Source: Bog-473 sp963717455 (GTDB lineage: Bacteria > Actinomycetota > Acidimicrobiia > Acidimicrobiales > RAAP-2). From it: 64,000 nt of DNA. Shown here piece by piece: positions 52,872-63,506 of the stretch. The notes beneath the pieces were generated by a model. That model saw only the letters and a list, made by a program, of their open reading frames with translations, was not told the origin of the DNA and ran no database searches. The DNA is taken from the NCBI GenBank assembly GCA_963717455.1, contig OY970336.1:2170001-2234000 (forward strand), in the 5' to 3' direction. Positions within the stretch are counted from its first letter, which is position 1. Each line of letters starts with the position of its first letter. Made by a program: the position numbers and the translations under genes.

Positions 52872-54467
52872 GTGCGTGCGAAGGGGCCGGCGTCACGCGG
52901 CGCCGGGCGAATCCTGCTGGACGTCGCGCTCAGCACCACCGTGGTGGCCGTGCTGGGCGGATGCGGTGGCACAGCGGTGTCCTCCGCCATGCCCAGGGCC
53001 GTGCCGATGGCGGTGCCGGCCGCCGTCAGTCCGTGGGACTGGCCCAGCTACGGGCACGACGCCCAGCACACCTTCCACGGCCGGACCACCCTGACCGAGA
53101 CGTCCGTCGGGACGCTCCGCCAGGCCTGGTTCTTCCCGACCGGCGACGCCGTCACGGCGACGCCGACCGTGGTCGGCGACACCGTGTACGCAGGGTCCTG
53201 GGACGACTCCTTCTACGCACTGAACCTCGAAACGGGAAGGCTGCGCTGGAAGGTCCGGCTGGCCTCGCAGGACGCCATCACCCCGTACCCCGGACAGCAT
53301 CCCCGGGACGCCACGTCCGACGGTGGGCTCGTCACCTCATCCGCTTGGTTCGAGCCGGCATCGGGCAAGAGGCCTGCGCTCGTCATCTTCTCGGGGGGCT
53401 ACACGCTGTATGCCCTGAGGGCCGCCACGGGCGCGGTGTTCTGGAAGCACGACTACCCTGGGGTGCCCGGCCCACCCGACCCGAACATTGACAGCACGCG
53501 AATCTTCTCGTCACCGGTGGTGGCCGACGGTCGGGTCCTCTTCGGTGTCGACGAGGACGGGCAGCCGGCCTCGGCCGGCTACGTGGCAGCGGCCAGTCTC
53601 GAGACCGGTGAACCCCTCTGGCGGTTCCAGACCGACGTGCACGCTCCGGGGAGCACGAGGGTGCTCCACGACAGTTGCGGCAGCGTGTGGTCGTCGGGCA
53701 CCGTCTTGCCTGACCTGGGGCTGGTCGTCTTCGGCACAGCCGACTGCAAGTTCGGTGGTTCGGCGCCCTACGCGGACTCGGTGATGGCGCTGCACATCGC
53801 CAACGGCAGGCTGGCGTGGATGTACCACCCGCTTGGCCACGCGCCCGCCTGCGACGACGACTTCGGGGCCAGCGCCAACGCGGGCCTTTCCGTGGACGGG
53901 AGGACGACATTCCTGGGAGAGGGGAGCAAGAACGGCACCTATTACTCGCTGAACCCGCGCACGGGCCGGTTGCGCTGGTCGACGAACGTGGTCTTCGGCG
54001 GGTCATCCGGGGGTTTCATCGGGACCACCGCCTACGACGGCCACCTCGTGCTGGGGGCGACTGCACTCGGCGACTACCTCCCGACCTCACGCGGGACCTT
54101 GCCCGTGTGCGACCCCTCCGATCCTCGCGACGTTGCGCAGCAGAACCCGACCGACCACGCCTTCGACGCCGCGACGGGAGCAGTGCTCTGGCACGCCAAC
54201 AACACGGCGTCCTTCTCTGCCACCACGGTGGCCAACGGGATGATGTTCTGCGGCCTCGCGCTGGCTGCCAAGGCGATCCAGGTACGCGACGTCTCGAGCG
54301 GGCGCCTGCTGGCGCAGGTCGGCCTGCCCCAGTTCAACTGGTCCGGCATCGCCACCGTGGGCGACGCCCTCGTCTTCGGCGTCGGCACGACCGCGTCCGC
54401 CAGCTCGTCGGGCATAGAGGTGCTGACACCGGGAGGCGCGCCTCCGGTGGTTCCTGCGCCAGGCTGA
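52872..54467 (+). CDS. PQQ-like beta-propeller lipoprotein
   Basis: 531 residues from GTG 52872, 5 bases after the upstream stop. A lipobox-like VVAVLGGCGGTAV near residue 35 predicts a lipid-anchored exported protein. WPSYGHDAQHTFHGRTTLTE opens a PQQ-propeller pattern, followed by blades such as VYAGSWDDSFYALNLETGRLRWKV, LYALRAATGAVFWKHDYPG and AFDAATGAVLWHAN. Resembles PQQ-dependent alcohol dehydrogenases or polyvinyl-alcohol dehydrogenase without a visible cytochrome domain. The catalytic Asp is not identified with certainty, so it may be a structural propeller. Confidence 0.75.
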   Translation: MRAKGPASRGAGRILLDVALSTTVVAVLGGCGGTAVSSAMPRAVPMAVPAAVSPWDWPSYGHDAQHTFHGRTTLTETSVGTLRQAWFFPTGDAVTATPTVVGDTVYAGSWDDSFYALNLETGRLRWKVRLASQDAITPYPGQHPRDATSDGGLVTSSAWFEPASGKRPALVIFSGGYTLYALRAATGAVFWKHDYPGVPGPPDPNIDSTRIFSSPVVADGRVLFGVDEDGQPASAGYVAAASLETGEPLWRFQTDVHAPGSTRVLHDSCGSVWSSGTVLPDLGLVVFGTADCKFGGSAPYADSVMALHIANGRLAWMYHPLGHAPACDDDFGASANAGLSVDGRTTFLGEGSKNGTYYSLNPRTGRLRWSTNVVFGGSSGGFIGTTAYDGHLVLGATALGDYLPTSRGTLPVCDPSDPRDVAQQNPTDHAFDAATGAVLWHANNTASFSATTVANGMMFCGLALAAKAIQVRDVSSGRLLAQVGLPQFNWSGIATVGDALVFGVGTTASASSSGIEVLTPGGAPPVVPAPG

Positions 54468-54522
54468 AGTTGGTCCCGCCCTCCGGTATCGGGAGCAGCG
54501 ACGGGTCAGGCGCCCGGCCAGG

Positions 54523-55941
<1,419 letters not shown>

Positions 55942-56078
55942 GGGAAAGCCCTCCCTCGTCGTCGATGCTGTCGGACCCCACCCTACCGATGCCGCCGATG
56001 CCTGTCGCCGGTCAGGTCCGGCGCGCCGGAGACCGGCCCCGGGAAAGGGCGGGCGGACCCAGGGGGCGGGTACCTCCA

Positions 56079-56106
56079 GAACTCTAAATCGACGCGTTTA
56101 GAGTTC
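56079..56106. promoter_or_regulatory. AT-rich inverted repeat upstream of aldehyde dehydrogenase
   Basis: GAACTCTAAA-N8-TTTAGAGTTC, perfect 10-bp arms, an AT-rich patch in very GC-rich surroundings. It is 138 bases upstream of the aldehyde dehydrogenase start and 47 bases after the end of the SDR gene; an operator is more likely than a terminator because no T tract follows. Confidence 0.55.
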
Positions 56107-56152
56107 GAAATACCATGCCCCGCCGGTTCGGAGCGCTCGGCCGGCGGCCCGG

Positions 56153-57043
56153 TCAGCCCTTCTTGCCGAGCAGCGGGTGCTCGCCCATGCCCACGGGCTG
56201 GAGGTGCTGGCCCAGGACCTCGTGGAAGTGGTCGGCCACCTCGCGAGGAGTCCAGCCGCCCTCGCGCCACATAGTGGCGATCTGACGCGGCGTCTGGAAC
56301 AGGGTGTAGGCGTACCCGGTGCGGCCGAGGACCTGCCCGTTCACGTAGCAGGCGTCCTCCGAGGCCAAGAACGCGATCAGCGGTGCGTTGAGCGCCGGGT
56401 CCTGGTCGGCCGGAGGCTCCGCCCCCGCGTAGAGGCCCTCGGTCATGCGGGTGAAGCCCGCCGGGGCCACCGCGTTGACGGTGATGCCGTACTTGCCGAG
56501 CTCGAGGGCCCACACGAACGTCATGCCCATGATGGCGGCCTTGGCGGCCCCGTAGTTGGTCTGCCCGAAGTTGCCGCGCAGCCCGGCCGAGGAGGTGATG
56601 TTGACGATGCGGCCGTAGCCGGCGTCCTTCATGAGCGGCGCCGCGTGGCGGACGGTGTTGAAGGTGCCCTTCTGGTGCACGGCGATCACGGCGTCGTAGT
56701 CGTCCTCGTCCATCTTCACGATGGTCCGGTCGCGCACGATGCCGGCGTTGTTCACGAGGATGTCGATGCTGCCGAAGGCGTCCAGGGCGGTGCCGACGAT
56801 GCGGCCCGCGCCTTCGAAGTCGCTCACCGAGTCGTGGCTGGGGACGGCGCGGCCGCCCGCCGCCTCTATCTCCGTGCAGACCAGCGCCGCGGGGTCCTCG
56901 GCGGTGCCCTCCCCGCCGAGGGTCACGCCCACGTCGTTGACCACGACGCTGGCCCCCTCCGCGGCGAGGCAGAGGGCGATGTCCCGCCCGATGCCCCGAC
57001 CCGCGCCCGTGACCACCGCCGACCGACCGTCGAGAAGTCCCAT
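56153..57043 (-). CDS. SDR family, 3-hydroxyacyl-CoA dehydrogenase-like
   Basis: 296 residues from ATG 57043. VVTGAGRGIGRDIALCLAAEG, VVVNDVGVTLGGEG (pattern of the peroxisomal MFE-2-type SDRs), ILVNNAGIVRD, NITSSAGLRGNFGQTNYGAAKAA (Ser, Tyr-x-x-x-Lys), and a C-terminal extension REGGWTPREVADHFHEVLG typical of this group. Likely dehydrogenates a 3-hydroxyacyl-CoA. The dyad at 57073 sits in its promoter. Confidence 0.87.
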   Translation of the reverse strand: MGLLDGRSAVVTGAGRGIGRDIALCLAAEGASVVVNDVGVTLGGEGTAEDPAALVCTEIEAAGGRAVPSHDSVSDFEGAGRIVGTALDAFGSIDILVNNAGIVRDRTIVKMDEDDYDAVIAVHQKGTFNTVRHAAPLMKDAGYGRIVNITSSAGLRGNFGQTNYGAAKAAIMGMTFVWALELGKYGITVNAVAPAGFTRMTEGLYAGAEPPADQDPALNAPLIAFLASEDACYVNGQVLGRTGYAYTLFQTPRQIATMWREGGWTPREVADHFHEVLGQHLQPVGMGEHPLLGKKG

Positions 57044-57072
57044 GGGCGAACAGTACCCCGGCGCCCGTTCCC

Positions 57073-57086
57073 TGACAGCCGTGTCA
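57073..57086. promoter_or_regulatory. TGAC-N6-GTCA operator-like site (4 of 5)
   Basis: TGACAGCCGTGTCA, between the leftward SDR and the rightward class II aldolase gene; it could control both. Confidence 0.6.
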
Positions 57087-57167
57087 GGCATTGCGGGCGG
57101 GCTGTACGATCGGGGGCGACCACGGGACGACGAGGGTCGCCCATGAGCGGTGAGGAGCACCCGGGAC

Positions 57168-57809
57168 ATGGCCACCTTCATTGAGAACGCACCAGATCAG
57201 ATCGTCGCGGCCGCCAAGGAGCTGCTGGAGAAGGGGCTCGTCGAAGGGACGTCGGGCAACATCTCGGCGCGGATGGAGGACGGCAACATCGCGGTCACGC
57301 CGTCGTCGCTCGACTACCGGATCATGACGGCCGAGGACATCGTCATCGTGAACCCGGCCGGCGACGTCGTCTCCGGTGAGCGTGGCCCGACATCGGAGAA
57401 GTACCTCCACCTGGCTGTCATGAACGCCTACGAGGACATCGCGGTGTGCATCCACTCCCATGCCGTGCACGCCACCATGTTCGCCGTGGCCCACCAGGAC
57501 ATCCCGAGCTGCATCGACGAGTTCACCGTGTACCTGGGCGGGGACATCCGCTGCACCGAGTACTGCCCGAGCGGCTCGGCCGAGCTCGGCGAGCAGACGG
57601 TCAAGGCCCTCGAGAACCGGGGTGCCGCGCTCATCGCCAACCACGGCATGGTCGCCGTCGGGACGACCATGCAGAAGACCATGCACAACACCGCGCTGGT
57701 CGAGCGCTCCGCCAAGATCATCTGGGGCGCGAAGCAGCTCGGCGGGATCTTCCCCCTTCCCGAGAAGGTCAACCAGAACTTCGCCAACGTCTATCCCTTC
57801 ATGCGCTAG
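57168..57809 (+). CDS. Class II aldolase/adducin family protein
   Basis: 213 residues from ATG 57168 (TGAGGAGC upstream). LVEGTSGNISARMEDGNIAVTPSSLDYRIM, PTSEKYLHLAVMNAYEDI, VCIHSHAVHATMFAV (metal His pair), ALIANHGMVAVGTTMQKTMHNTALVE (third His): the fuculose-aldolase-type active site with zinc ligands. Cleaves or condenses a phosphorylated or hydroxylated sugar-like substrate. Confidence 0.87.
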   Translation: MATFIENAPDQIVAAAKELLEKGLVEGTSGNISARMEDGNIAVTPSSLDYRIMTAEDIVIVNPAGDVVSGERGPTSEKYLHLAVMNAYEDIAVCIHSHAVHATMFAVAHQDIPSCIDEFTVYLGGDIRCTEYCPSGSAELGEQTVKALENRGAALIANHGMVAVGTTMQKTMHNTALVERSAKIIWGAKQLGGIFPLPEKVNQNFANVYPFMR

Positions 57810-57813
57810 GGCG

Positions 57814-58284
57814 ATGACGGACGGCACCATCCGGGCCCGCCTCGTCGAGTTGGGCCTCACGCTGCACGGCCCGCACCCGCCCCACGACCCCCTCGACGCC
57901 GTCGTGGTGCACGACGGGTTGGCGCGCACCTCCGGGCAGCTGCCGCGTATCGCCGGGGAGCTGACCTGCCTCGGGCGGCTGGGAGACACGGTCAGCGTGG
58001 AGGAGGGCCGGGAGGCCGCCGCCGTGTGCGCCCTGAACGCCCTGGCGGTGCTCGAGGTCGCCCTCGGCTCGCTCGATCGCATTGCCCGGGTGCTGACGGT
58101 GACCGGCTATGTGTCCTCGGCCCCGGACTTCCACGAGCAGCCGACCGTGGTGGACGGCGCCAGCCGGGTGCTGGCCGACGTCTTCGGCGAGGCCGGCCGC
58201 CACACGCGCTCGGCGATCGGCGTGGCTGCGCTGCCCCGCGACGGGGCCGTCGAGATAGAGGTGACGGTCGCCGTCAGCGAGTGA
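57814..58284 (+). CDS. RidA (YjgF/YER057c) family protein
   Basis: 156 residues from ATG 57814, 4 bases after the aldolase stop. GLARTSGQLPRIAGELTCLGRLG and HTRSAIGVAALPRDGAVEIEVTV (the Arg and the Ala/Pro-rich end) match RidA-like proteins. These hydrolyse reactive enamines/imines or act in catabolic pathways. It overlaps the convergent PEP-mutase-family gene by 11 bases. Confidence 0.82.
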   Translation: MTDGTIRARLVELGLTLHGPHPPHDPLDAVVVHDGLARTSGQLPRIAGELTCLGRLGDTVSVEEGREAAAVCALNALAVLEVALGSLDRIARVLTVTGYVSSAPDFHEQPTVVDGASRVLADVFGEAGRHTRSAIGVAALPRDGAVEIEVTVAVSE

Positions 58285-59102
58285 AGGCGTCGGTGATGAC
58301 GGGGCGGGCCACCGCGGCGAGATCCCAGTACCCGCAGGTGCCCTCGTCCCGCAGCTCGGTGACGGCCCGAATGGCGGCACCGTAGGCGGCGACGGCGATG
58401 GCGCCGCCGACCGAGATCCGGCTGACCCCGAGCGCGGCCAGCTCCCCGACGCTGGGCGCGCCCGGCACCACGAGGACGCTCACCGGGAGGTCGATGGCGG
58501 ACAGCAGCTGGCGCAGCTCACCCGGGTCGACGACCCGCGGCGCGAACAGGACGTCGGCACCCGCCTCCTGGTAGGCCTGCAGCCGCGCGATGGTGTCGCC
58601 CAGGTCGACCCTGCCGTGCAGGTAGTTCTCGGCGCGGGCGGTGAGCACGAAGTGCTGCGGACCCCCGTGGGCCGCCTCGGCGGCTGCCCGCACGCGCTCC
58701 GCCGCCAGCGACAGCTCGTAGATCGGGTCGTCGGGGTTGCCGGTGAAGTCCTCGACCGACCCGCCGGCCAGACCGAGTCCGGCGGCCGCGGTGATGGTGG
58801 TGGCGACGCCATCGGGCTCGTGGGCGAAGCAGTTCTCGAGGTCGGCCGAGACGGGCACGTCCACCGCCTGGGCCAGCTCGCCCGCATGGGCCAGCACCTC
58901 GTCCTTCGTCATCGCCCCGTCGAGCCGGCCCCGGGTGGCGGCGAAGCCACCGCTCGTGGTGGCCGAGCGCGTCGAAGCCGAGGGAGGCGAAGAGAACGGC
59001 CGATCCGAGGTCCCAGGCGTTGGGCATGAGGAGCGGGGTGCCCGGCACGTGCAGGGAGAGGAACCGCTCGGCGCGGCTCGTCGGCGACGTCGGAGGGGTC
59101 AT
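58274..59102 (-). pseudogene. Isocitrate lyase/PEP mutase family protein, frameshifted
   Basis: N-terminal frame from ATG 59102: RFLSLHVPGTPLLMPNAWDLGSAVLFASLGFDAL. The remainder lies one base away: ATTSGGFAATRGRLDGAMTKDEVLAHA, VPVSADLENCFAHEP, GGSVEDFTG, FVLTARAENYLHG, FAPRVVDPGELRQLL. A single extra base near 58967 accounts for the shift, and both halves join perfectly. The family cleaves or forms C-C/C-P bonds of small 2-oxo acids (oxaloacetate decarboxylase-like). Could be a sequence error. Confidence 0.85.
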
Positions 59103-59144
59103 GCCGGCACCGTAGCGGCGCGCGGTGACGACCCGATCAGGGGC

Positions 59145-59612
59145 TCAGCCGGCCGACGCTGCCGCCGGCTGGGGGAACTCCCAATACTGGAACTCGCACG
59201 TCATCGGCAGGATGTAGGTGAGATACAGCGAGTGGATCTTGACCACCTTCTGGTCGTCGACATGGAGGTCGATGAGCTCCATGCGGTCGTCCGACTTGCG
59301 GAACGCCTGGGCGCGCTCTTGGATCCCCTTCAATTCCTCGAGGGAGCCGACGGCGAACCCGTAGTGGTCCATGCGCGGGCAGCGCATCGGGTCGTCCTCC
59401 GCGATGAGAAAGATGAACTGGTCCCAGTGGACGCAGCTGAGGATGAGTCGGTGGCGATCCTGCGTCATGACCTCCATCTCCTCGAATCCGAGCACCTCGT
59501 GGAAGAACCGGCAGAGGTCGGCCCGGCTCTCCGCCCCGAGCAGGTCGGCAGGCAGCGACATGGCGACGTGGTTGAAGCGCGGGTTGCCCGAGGGGTAGTA
59601 GGGATGTGCCAT
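59145..59612 (-). CDS. VOC family dioxygenase-like protein
   Basis: 155 residues, ATG start in an ATGA overlap with the alcohol dehydrogenase gene. RFNHVAMSLPADLLGAESRADLCRFFHEVLGF, LILSCVHWDQFIFLIAEDDPM, DHYGFAVGSLEELKGIQERA and a C-terminal YILPMTCEFQYWEF. One-domain VOC fold, putative metal His in FNHVA and DHYGF and Glu in CEFQYWE. Function unknown, co-transcribed with the dehydrogenase. Confidence 0.78.
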   Translation of the reverse strand: MAHPYYPSGNPRFNHVAMSLPADLLGAESRADLCRFFHEVLGFEEMEVMTQDRHRLILSCVHWDQFIFLIAEDDPMRCPRMDHYGFAVGSLEELKGIQERAQAFRKSDDRMELIDLHVDDQKVVKIHSLYLTYILPMTCEFQYWEFPQPAAASAG

Positions 59613-60646
59613 CAGTCCCGCACCTCGGGGATGACCATCACCTTGCCGGCGATGCGGCCGAGTGCCAGGTCCTCGAGCGCGCCGGTGATGCCGTTGAGCG
59701 GCACGTCGTGCGGGTCGATCAGGAGGTCGGCGGGGAACCCGTCCGAGGCGAGGAGCTCGAGCGCCCGCTCGAAGCCGCCGTGGTCGTAGACGAACGACCC
59801 GGTGACGGTCAGCTCGTTGAGGATCATGCGGTTGATGTCGAACGTGGGGTGGTCGATCCCGGCGCCCACCATCACCAGGATGCCGCCGCGCCGCGAGCTG
59901 ATGGAAGCCGGCCTCGATCGCCGCCCGGTGCCCCGAGCACTCCAGGACGACGTGCACGGCGCGCGACGACATCCGCTCGGGCTGCCAGGAAGGGAACACC
60001 TCGAGGTCGGCGGGGTCGACGACGGCGGTGGCACCGAGGTCGGCGGCCAGGCGGCGGCGACCCTCGTGGGGCTCGACCACGGTGATGTCGTCGATGCCCA
60101 TGGCGCGCAGGGTGGCGATGCTCAAGGCGCCGATGGGACCGGCCCCGGACACCATCACGGTGTCGCCCGGCCCGACACCCGAACGGGTGATGCCGTGCAG
60201 CGCCACCGACAGCGGCTCGGCGAGCGCGGCGTGACGCGGAAGGAGCCCGTCTGGCAGCCGCAACACGCCCGCTGCCCGCGCAACGACGTACTCGGCGAAG
60301 GCGCCGTCGGTGTGGTCGGTGACCATGCTGTTGCGGTTCTCGCACTGGGACGGCTTCCCCTCGCGGCAGCGCCGGCAGGTGCCACAGCGCGGTGAGGCGC
60401 CGCCGACCACCTGCTCGCCGACTGACCAGCCCGTGACGTCGTCACCGACGGCGACGATGGTGCCGCTCCACTCGTGGCCCGCCACGGCGCCGGGCTTGAA
60501 GCCCCAGCCGTCGCGCAGCTGGTGGATGTCGGACCCGCAGATCCCGCACGCGTGCACGCGCACGACGACCTGGCCGGGCCCGGGCGCGGGACGGGCCGCT
60601 CTTCCACCGCGATGACTCCCGGCGACCGGTAGACGGCCGCCGCCAT
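59612..60646 (-). pseudogene. Zinc-dependent alcohol dehydrogenase, two frameshifts
   Basis: Starts ATG 60646 (MAAAVYRSPGVIAVEERPVPRPGP), then one base is missing near 60582 and the family continues VRVHACGICGSDIHQLRDGW, GHEWSG, structural-zinc cysteines PRCGTCRRCREGKPSQCENR, and the cofactor site VSGAGPIGALSIATLRAM. A second break near 59905 (one extra base in a GGCGCGGCGG run) changes frame, and the end reads GGILVMVGAGIDHPTFDI to GKVMVIPEVRD. Both sites are G/C runs, so sequencing error is as likely as real decay. Members oxidise secondary alcohols or polyols. Dyad at 60689 upstream. Confidence 0.85.
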
Positions 60647-60688
60647 GACGTCGGGCAGCGGGCCTGCGGCCGACCCCCCCGGGGAACC

Positions 60689-60702
60689 TGACATGGGCGT
60701 CA
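60689..60702. promoter_or_regulatory. TGAC-N6-GTCA operator-like site (5 of 5)
   Basis: TGACATGGGCGTCA, 42 bases upstream of the alcohol dehydrogenase start. Confidence 0.55.
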
Positions 60703-60704
60703 AG

Positions 60705-61385
60705 CTATGCGCTCGCCAGCAGCCAGGCCAGGCCTCCCTCCAGGTGGCGCAGATAGGCGGGCGTCTCCCAGGCCCCCGGGAAGTGGCCCAGGGCGCTGTA
60801 GAACGTGCGGGCGGCCCCGTCCTCGACGCACCAGGCGAGCGGGAAGCCGCAGTGTGGGACCCGTCCACCGGGCGCCGAGAGGTCGACCTGGTCCTCGGCC
60901 AGGCGGAGGAGCACGCGGGCGTCGGGGCGCAGGTCGCGGAAGAGGTAGACCTCGTCGTGCCACTGCCAGCGGGTGCCGAGGTGGGCGGTGGCCGGGTGCC
61001 CGGGGTCGAGCACGTCGATGGCGAAGTCCTGTGTCCAGGGATGGCCGTCGAAGCGGGCCCCGAGCACCGAGCCGTACTCGGGCCAGGTGTGGCTGGCGTC
61101 CGTGGCCGAGTGCACGCCGAGCACGCGCAGGTCCCCCTGCTGCCACGCCTCGAGGGACTCCGCCTTCTGCTCGGGCGACCACGGTGTCTCCCCGATGGTG
61201 AAGAGGGCGAGGACGCTGGCCGACGCGAGCTGGCGGGGGGAGACGTCGCGCACGTCGGTCACCACGGTCGGGGCGAGGCCGGACAGACCGGCCAGTTCGG
61301 CGAGGCCGGTGGCCGCCTGGGCCAGGACGCCGTGGACACCGGCCGGCCCGTCGGCATAGGGGGCCACCTGCGTGACGATCAGCAT
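60705..61385 (-). CDS. ThuA domain-containing protein
   Basis: 226 residues from ATG 61385. MLIVTQVAPYADGPAGVHGV, VLGVHSATDASHTWPEYGSVLGARFDGHPWTQDF, DEVYLFRDLRPDARVLL, PLAWCVEDGAARTFYSALGH and FPGAWETPAYLRHLEGGLAWLL: the ThuA-like class I glutaminase-like fold (sugar-trehalose utilisation family). Its exact role is unknown. Terminates just before the dyad site of the dehydrogenase. Confidence 0.85.
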   Translation of the reverse strand: MLIVTQVAPYADGPAGVHGVLAQAATGLAELAGLSGLAPTVVTDVRDVSPRQLASASVLALFTIGETPWSPEQKAESLEAWQQGDLRVLGVHSATDASHTWPEYGSVLGARFDGHPWTQDFAIDVLDPGHPATAHLGTRWQWHDEVYLFRDLRPDARVLLRLAEDQVDLSAPGGRVPHCGFPLAWCVEDGAARTFYSALGHFPGAWETPAYLRHLEGGLAWLLASA

Positions 61386-61503
61386 GTTGTCAGGCACCCG
61401 GGGAGTGTAGGGCTGGTGCGCCGGGGCCGCCGGGTGGTCGAATGCACGGGACCCGGAAGGCTGCAGGGCCGGCGGGTCCCGGTGAGGCACGAGGAGGGAC
61501 GAC

Positions 61504-62151
61504 GTGGGTACGGCGAACGACCACAACGAGACCGTGGCGGCGCTGGCCGCGTTGGGCTCGGCGACGCTGGGCGAGTCGGGTGGGCGCGCCGCCGACCGCA
61601 GGCTGCGGCCGGCATGGCCCGGCGCCGCACTGGCCGCCCCTGCCTACCCGGTCGGCTGCACCCCGGGGGACAACCTCGCGGTCCACGTGGCCGTGACGAG
61701 GGCACCGCAGGGCAGCGTGCTCGTGGTCGACGTGGGGTGGGTGGCCGACCGCGGCTACTGGGGCGAGGTGCTCACGACGGCGGCCGAGGCGGCCGGGCTG
61801 GCGGGCCTGGTCCTCGACGGCGGCGTGCGCGACGTCGCAGCGCTCGAGGCGCACGGCTTCCCCGTGTTCTCCTCGACCGTCGCGCTCACCGGCGCGACGA
61901 AGGACAAGCCGGGGACCGTGGGGGCCCCGGTTCGGGTGGGTGGCGTGCTGGTCTCGGCGGGGGACTGGGTGGTGGCCGACGTCGACGGCGTGACCGTCGT
62001 GCCGGGCGGGGCGCTGGCGGACGTGCTGGCCGCCGGCCGGGCGCGGGAGGCGAAGGAGGCGGGGTTCTTCGAGGCACTGCGTGCGGGATCGACCACGGTG
62101 GAGCTGCTCGGGCTCGACCCCTCGCTGGTGACGGAGCGCCGACCCTACTAG
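61504..62151 (+). CDS. RraA-like (HMG aldolase family) protein
   Basis: 215 residues, GTG start. LVLDGGVRDVAALEAHGFPVFSS carries the Arg-Asp pair that binds Mg2+ in RraA-like and 4-hydroxy-4-methyl-2-oxoglutarate/4-carboxy-4-hydroxy-2-oxoadipate aldolases; GDWVVADVDGVTVVP and EAKEAGFFEALRAG follow. Either a pyruvate aldolase of aromatic breakdown or an RNase E regulator-like protein; the former fits the context better. Confidence 0.82.
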   Translation: MGTANDHNETVAALAALGSATLGESGGRAADRRLRPAWPGAALAAPAYPVGCTPGDNLAVHVAVTRAPQGSVLVVDVGWVADRGYWGEVLTTAAEAAGLAGLVLDGGVRDVAALEAHGFPVFSSTVALTGATKDKPGTVGAPVRVGGVLVSAGDWVVADVDGVTVVPGGALADVLAAGRAREAKEAGFFEALRAGSTTVELLGLDPSLVTERRPY

Positions 62152-62167
62152 CGGCTTGCCACCGCGC

Positions 62168-62905
62168 TCAGCTGCCGATGCCGGCGAGGATCTCCGCGAA
62201 GGTGCCCGGGGAGGTCACGGGGAGGAGATGGCCGGAGTCGACCCGGACCACGTGTGCCGGCGGCGGGAGCCGGCGCGCCATCTCGTCCTGTGTGCCGGGG
62301 GGCACCGGGCGATCGCGCTCGTTCAGCACGTAGGTGATCGGGATCCCGGTGACCCCGGTCCACGAGACCGGCTGGAAGTAGTGGTGCACCGTGTCCTCCA
62401 CGCATCGGACCGGGTCGACGACATAGGCCAGCGTGTCGTCGTCGAGGGGCTCGCCGCCGTATGCGGTGCGGAAGGCCTCGGGATCGGCGGGTGGGCCGGG
62501 CAGGGTGATGGTGCGGCCGTGGCGCCCGGCGGCGGCGATCGCCATGACCAGGCCCTCGCGGTGGCGTTCCTTCATGCAGTCGATGCCGCAGCCTCCATCA
62601 GGGGGGACGAGCGCGGCGGTGAGGACGACCGCCGCGACCCGCCCGCCCAGGGCGGTCACGACGCCAGGCACGACGAGGCCCCCCGAGGAGTGCGCCACCA
62701 GAGTGAGGGGCTCCTCGGGGGCCGCGAGCTCGATGTCGGCCACGACCGAGGCGACCTCGTCGCCGACCGACAGTGTCGCAAGGTCGGCCGGACGGTCGGC
62801 GCGGCCGGGCAGGTTGACGGCGAGCGCCGGCCGACCGAGCAGCGGGAGCAGGCGATCCCAGAAGCGGGCGGTCGTCCCGCCGCCGTGCACGAGCACGACG
62901 GTCAC
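62168..62905 (-). CDS. Alpha/beta hydrolase
   Basis: 245 residues from GTG 62905. VVLVHGGGTTARFWDRLLPLLG (oxyanion loop), LTLVAHSSGGLVVPGVV (nucleophile Ser), VNLPGRADRP, and DSGHLLPVTSP (His). Esterase, lactonase or haloperoxidase-like; no substrate clue. Divergent from the SRPBCC gene. Confidence 0.85.
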   Translation of the reverse strand: MTVVLVHGGGTTARFWDRLLPLLGRPALAVNLPGRADRPADLATLSVGDEVASVVADIELAAPEEPLTLVAHSSGGLVVPGVVTALGGRVAAVVLTAALVPPDGGCGIDCMKERHREGLVMAIAAAGRHGRTITLPGPPADPEAFRTAYGGEPLDDDTLAYVVDPVRCVEDTVHHYFQPVSWTGVTGIPITYVLNERDRPVPPGTQDEMARRLPPPAHVVRVDSGHLLPVTSPGTFAEILAGIGS

Positions 62906-62996
62906 GGTCGCGAACCGCCGGACCTCGATGCCATGACGGCGGAGGCTACCGCCGGCGCCCCCGGCTCCGGGGCAGTCCAGGTGGCACAATGCGGGC

Positions 62997-63479
62997 ATGA
63001 CCACCGACGAGCGCTTCGAGGTGCAGCGGACCATCCCGGCCGAGCCCTCCCGGATCTTCGCCCTGCTGAGCGACCCGCAGGGCCACGTCACCATCGACAG
63101 CTCCGGCATGTTGATGGACGCCACCGGCGAGCCGGCCACCAAGGTCGGCGACGAGTTCGTGGTGCACATGGACCGCGAGGCGCTCAACGACTATCCGCTG
63201 GGCCGCTACGACGTGACCGTGACGATCACGCGCTTCGAGCCCGATCGTGAGATCGCGTGGACGATCCTCGGGCAGATCCGGCCCCAGATCGGCCACGTGT
63301 ACGGCTACACCCTCGAGCCGGCCGAGGGCGGCGGCACGCTCGTCACCTCCTACTACGACTGGTCGGAGATCGACCAGCAGTACAGGGACGCCAACATCTT
63401 CCCCGTCATCTCAGAGACCGCGCTGCGCGCCACGCTCGGCATCCTGGACCGGACGCTGGCCCGCTCGAGCACATGGTGA
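62997..63479 (+). CDS. SRPBCC family protein
   Basis: 160 residues, ATG start. DERFEVQRTIPAEPSRIFALLSDPQGHVTID opens the START-like fold; GRYDVTVTITRFEPDREIAW and EGGGTLVTSYYDW continue it. Likely binds a hydrophobic ligand; no enzymatic motif. Confidence 0.8.
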   Translation: MTTDERFEVQRTIPAEPSRIFALLSDPQGHVTIDSSGMLMDATGEPATKVGDEFVVHMDREALNDYPLGRYDVTVTITRFEPDREIAWTILGQIRPQIGHVYGYTLEPAEGGGTLVTSYYDWSEIDQQYRDANIFPVISETALRATLGILDRTLARSSTW

Positions 63480-63506
63480 GCGCACCCGGCTGAAAAGTCG
63501 GCGTCC

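Noticed and set aside
60645..62333. Plus-strand 562-codon frame over ThuA and RraA-like genes
   Set aside because: Runs antisense to the ThuA gene and out of frame with the RraA-like gene; low-complexity content.
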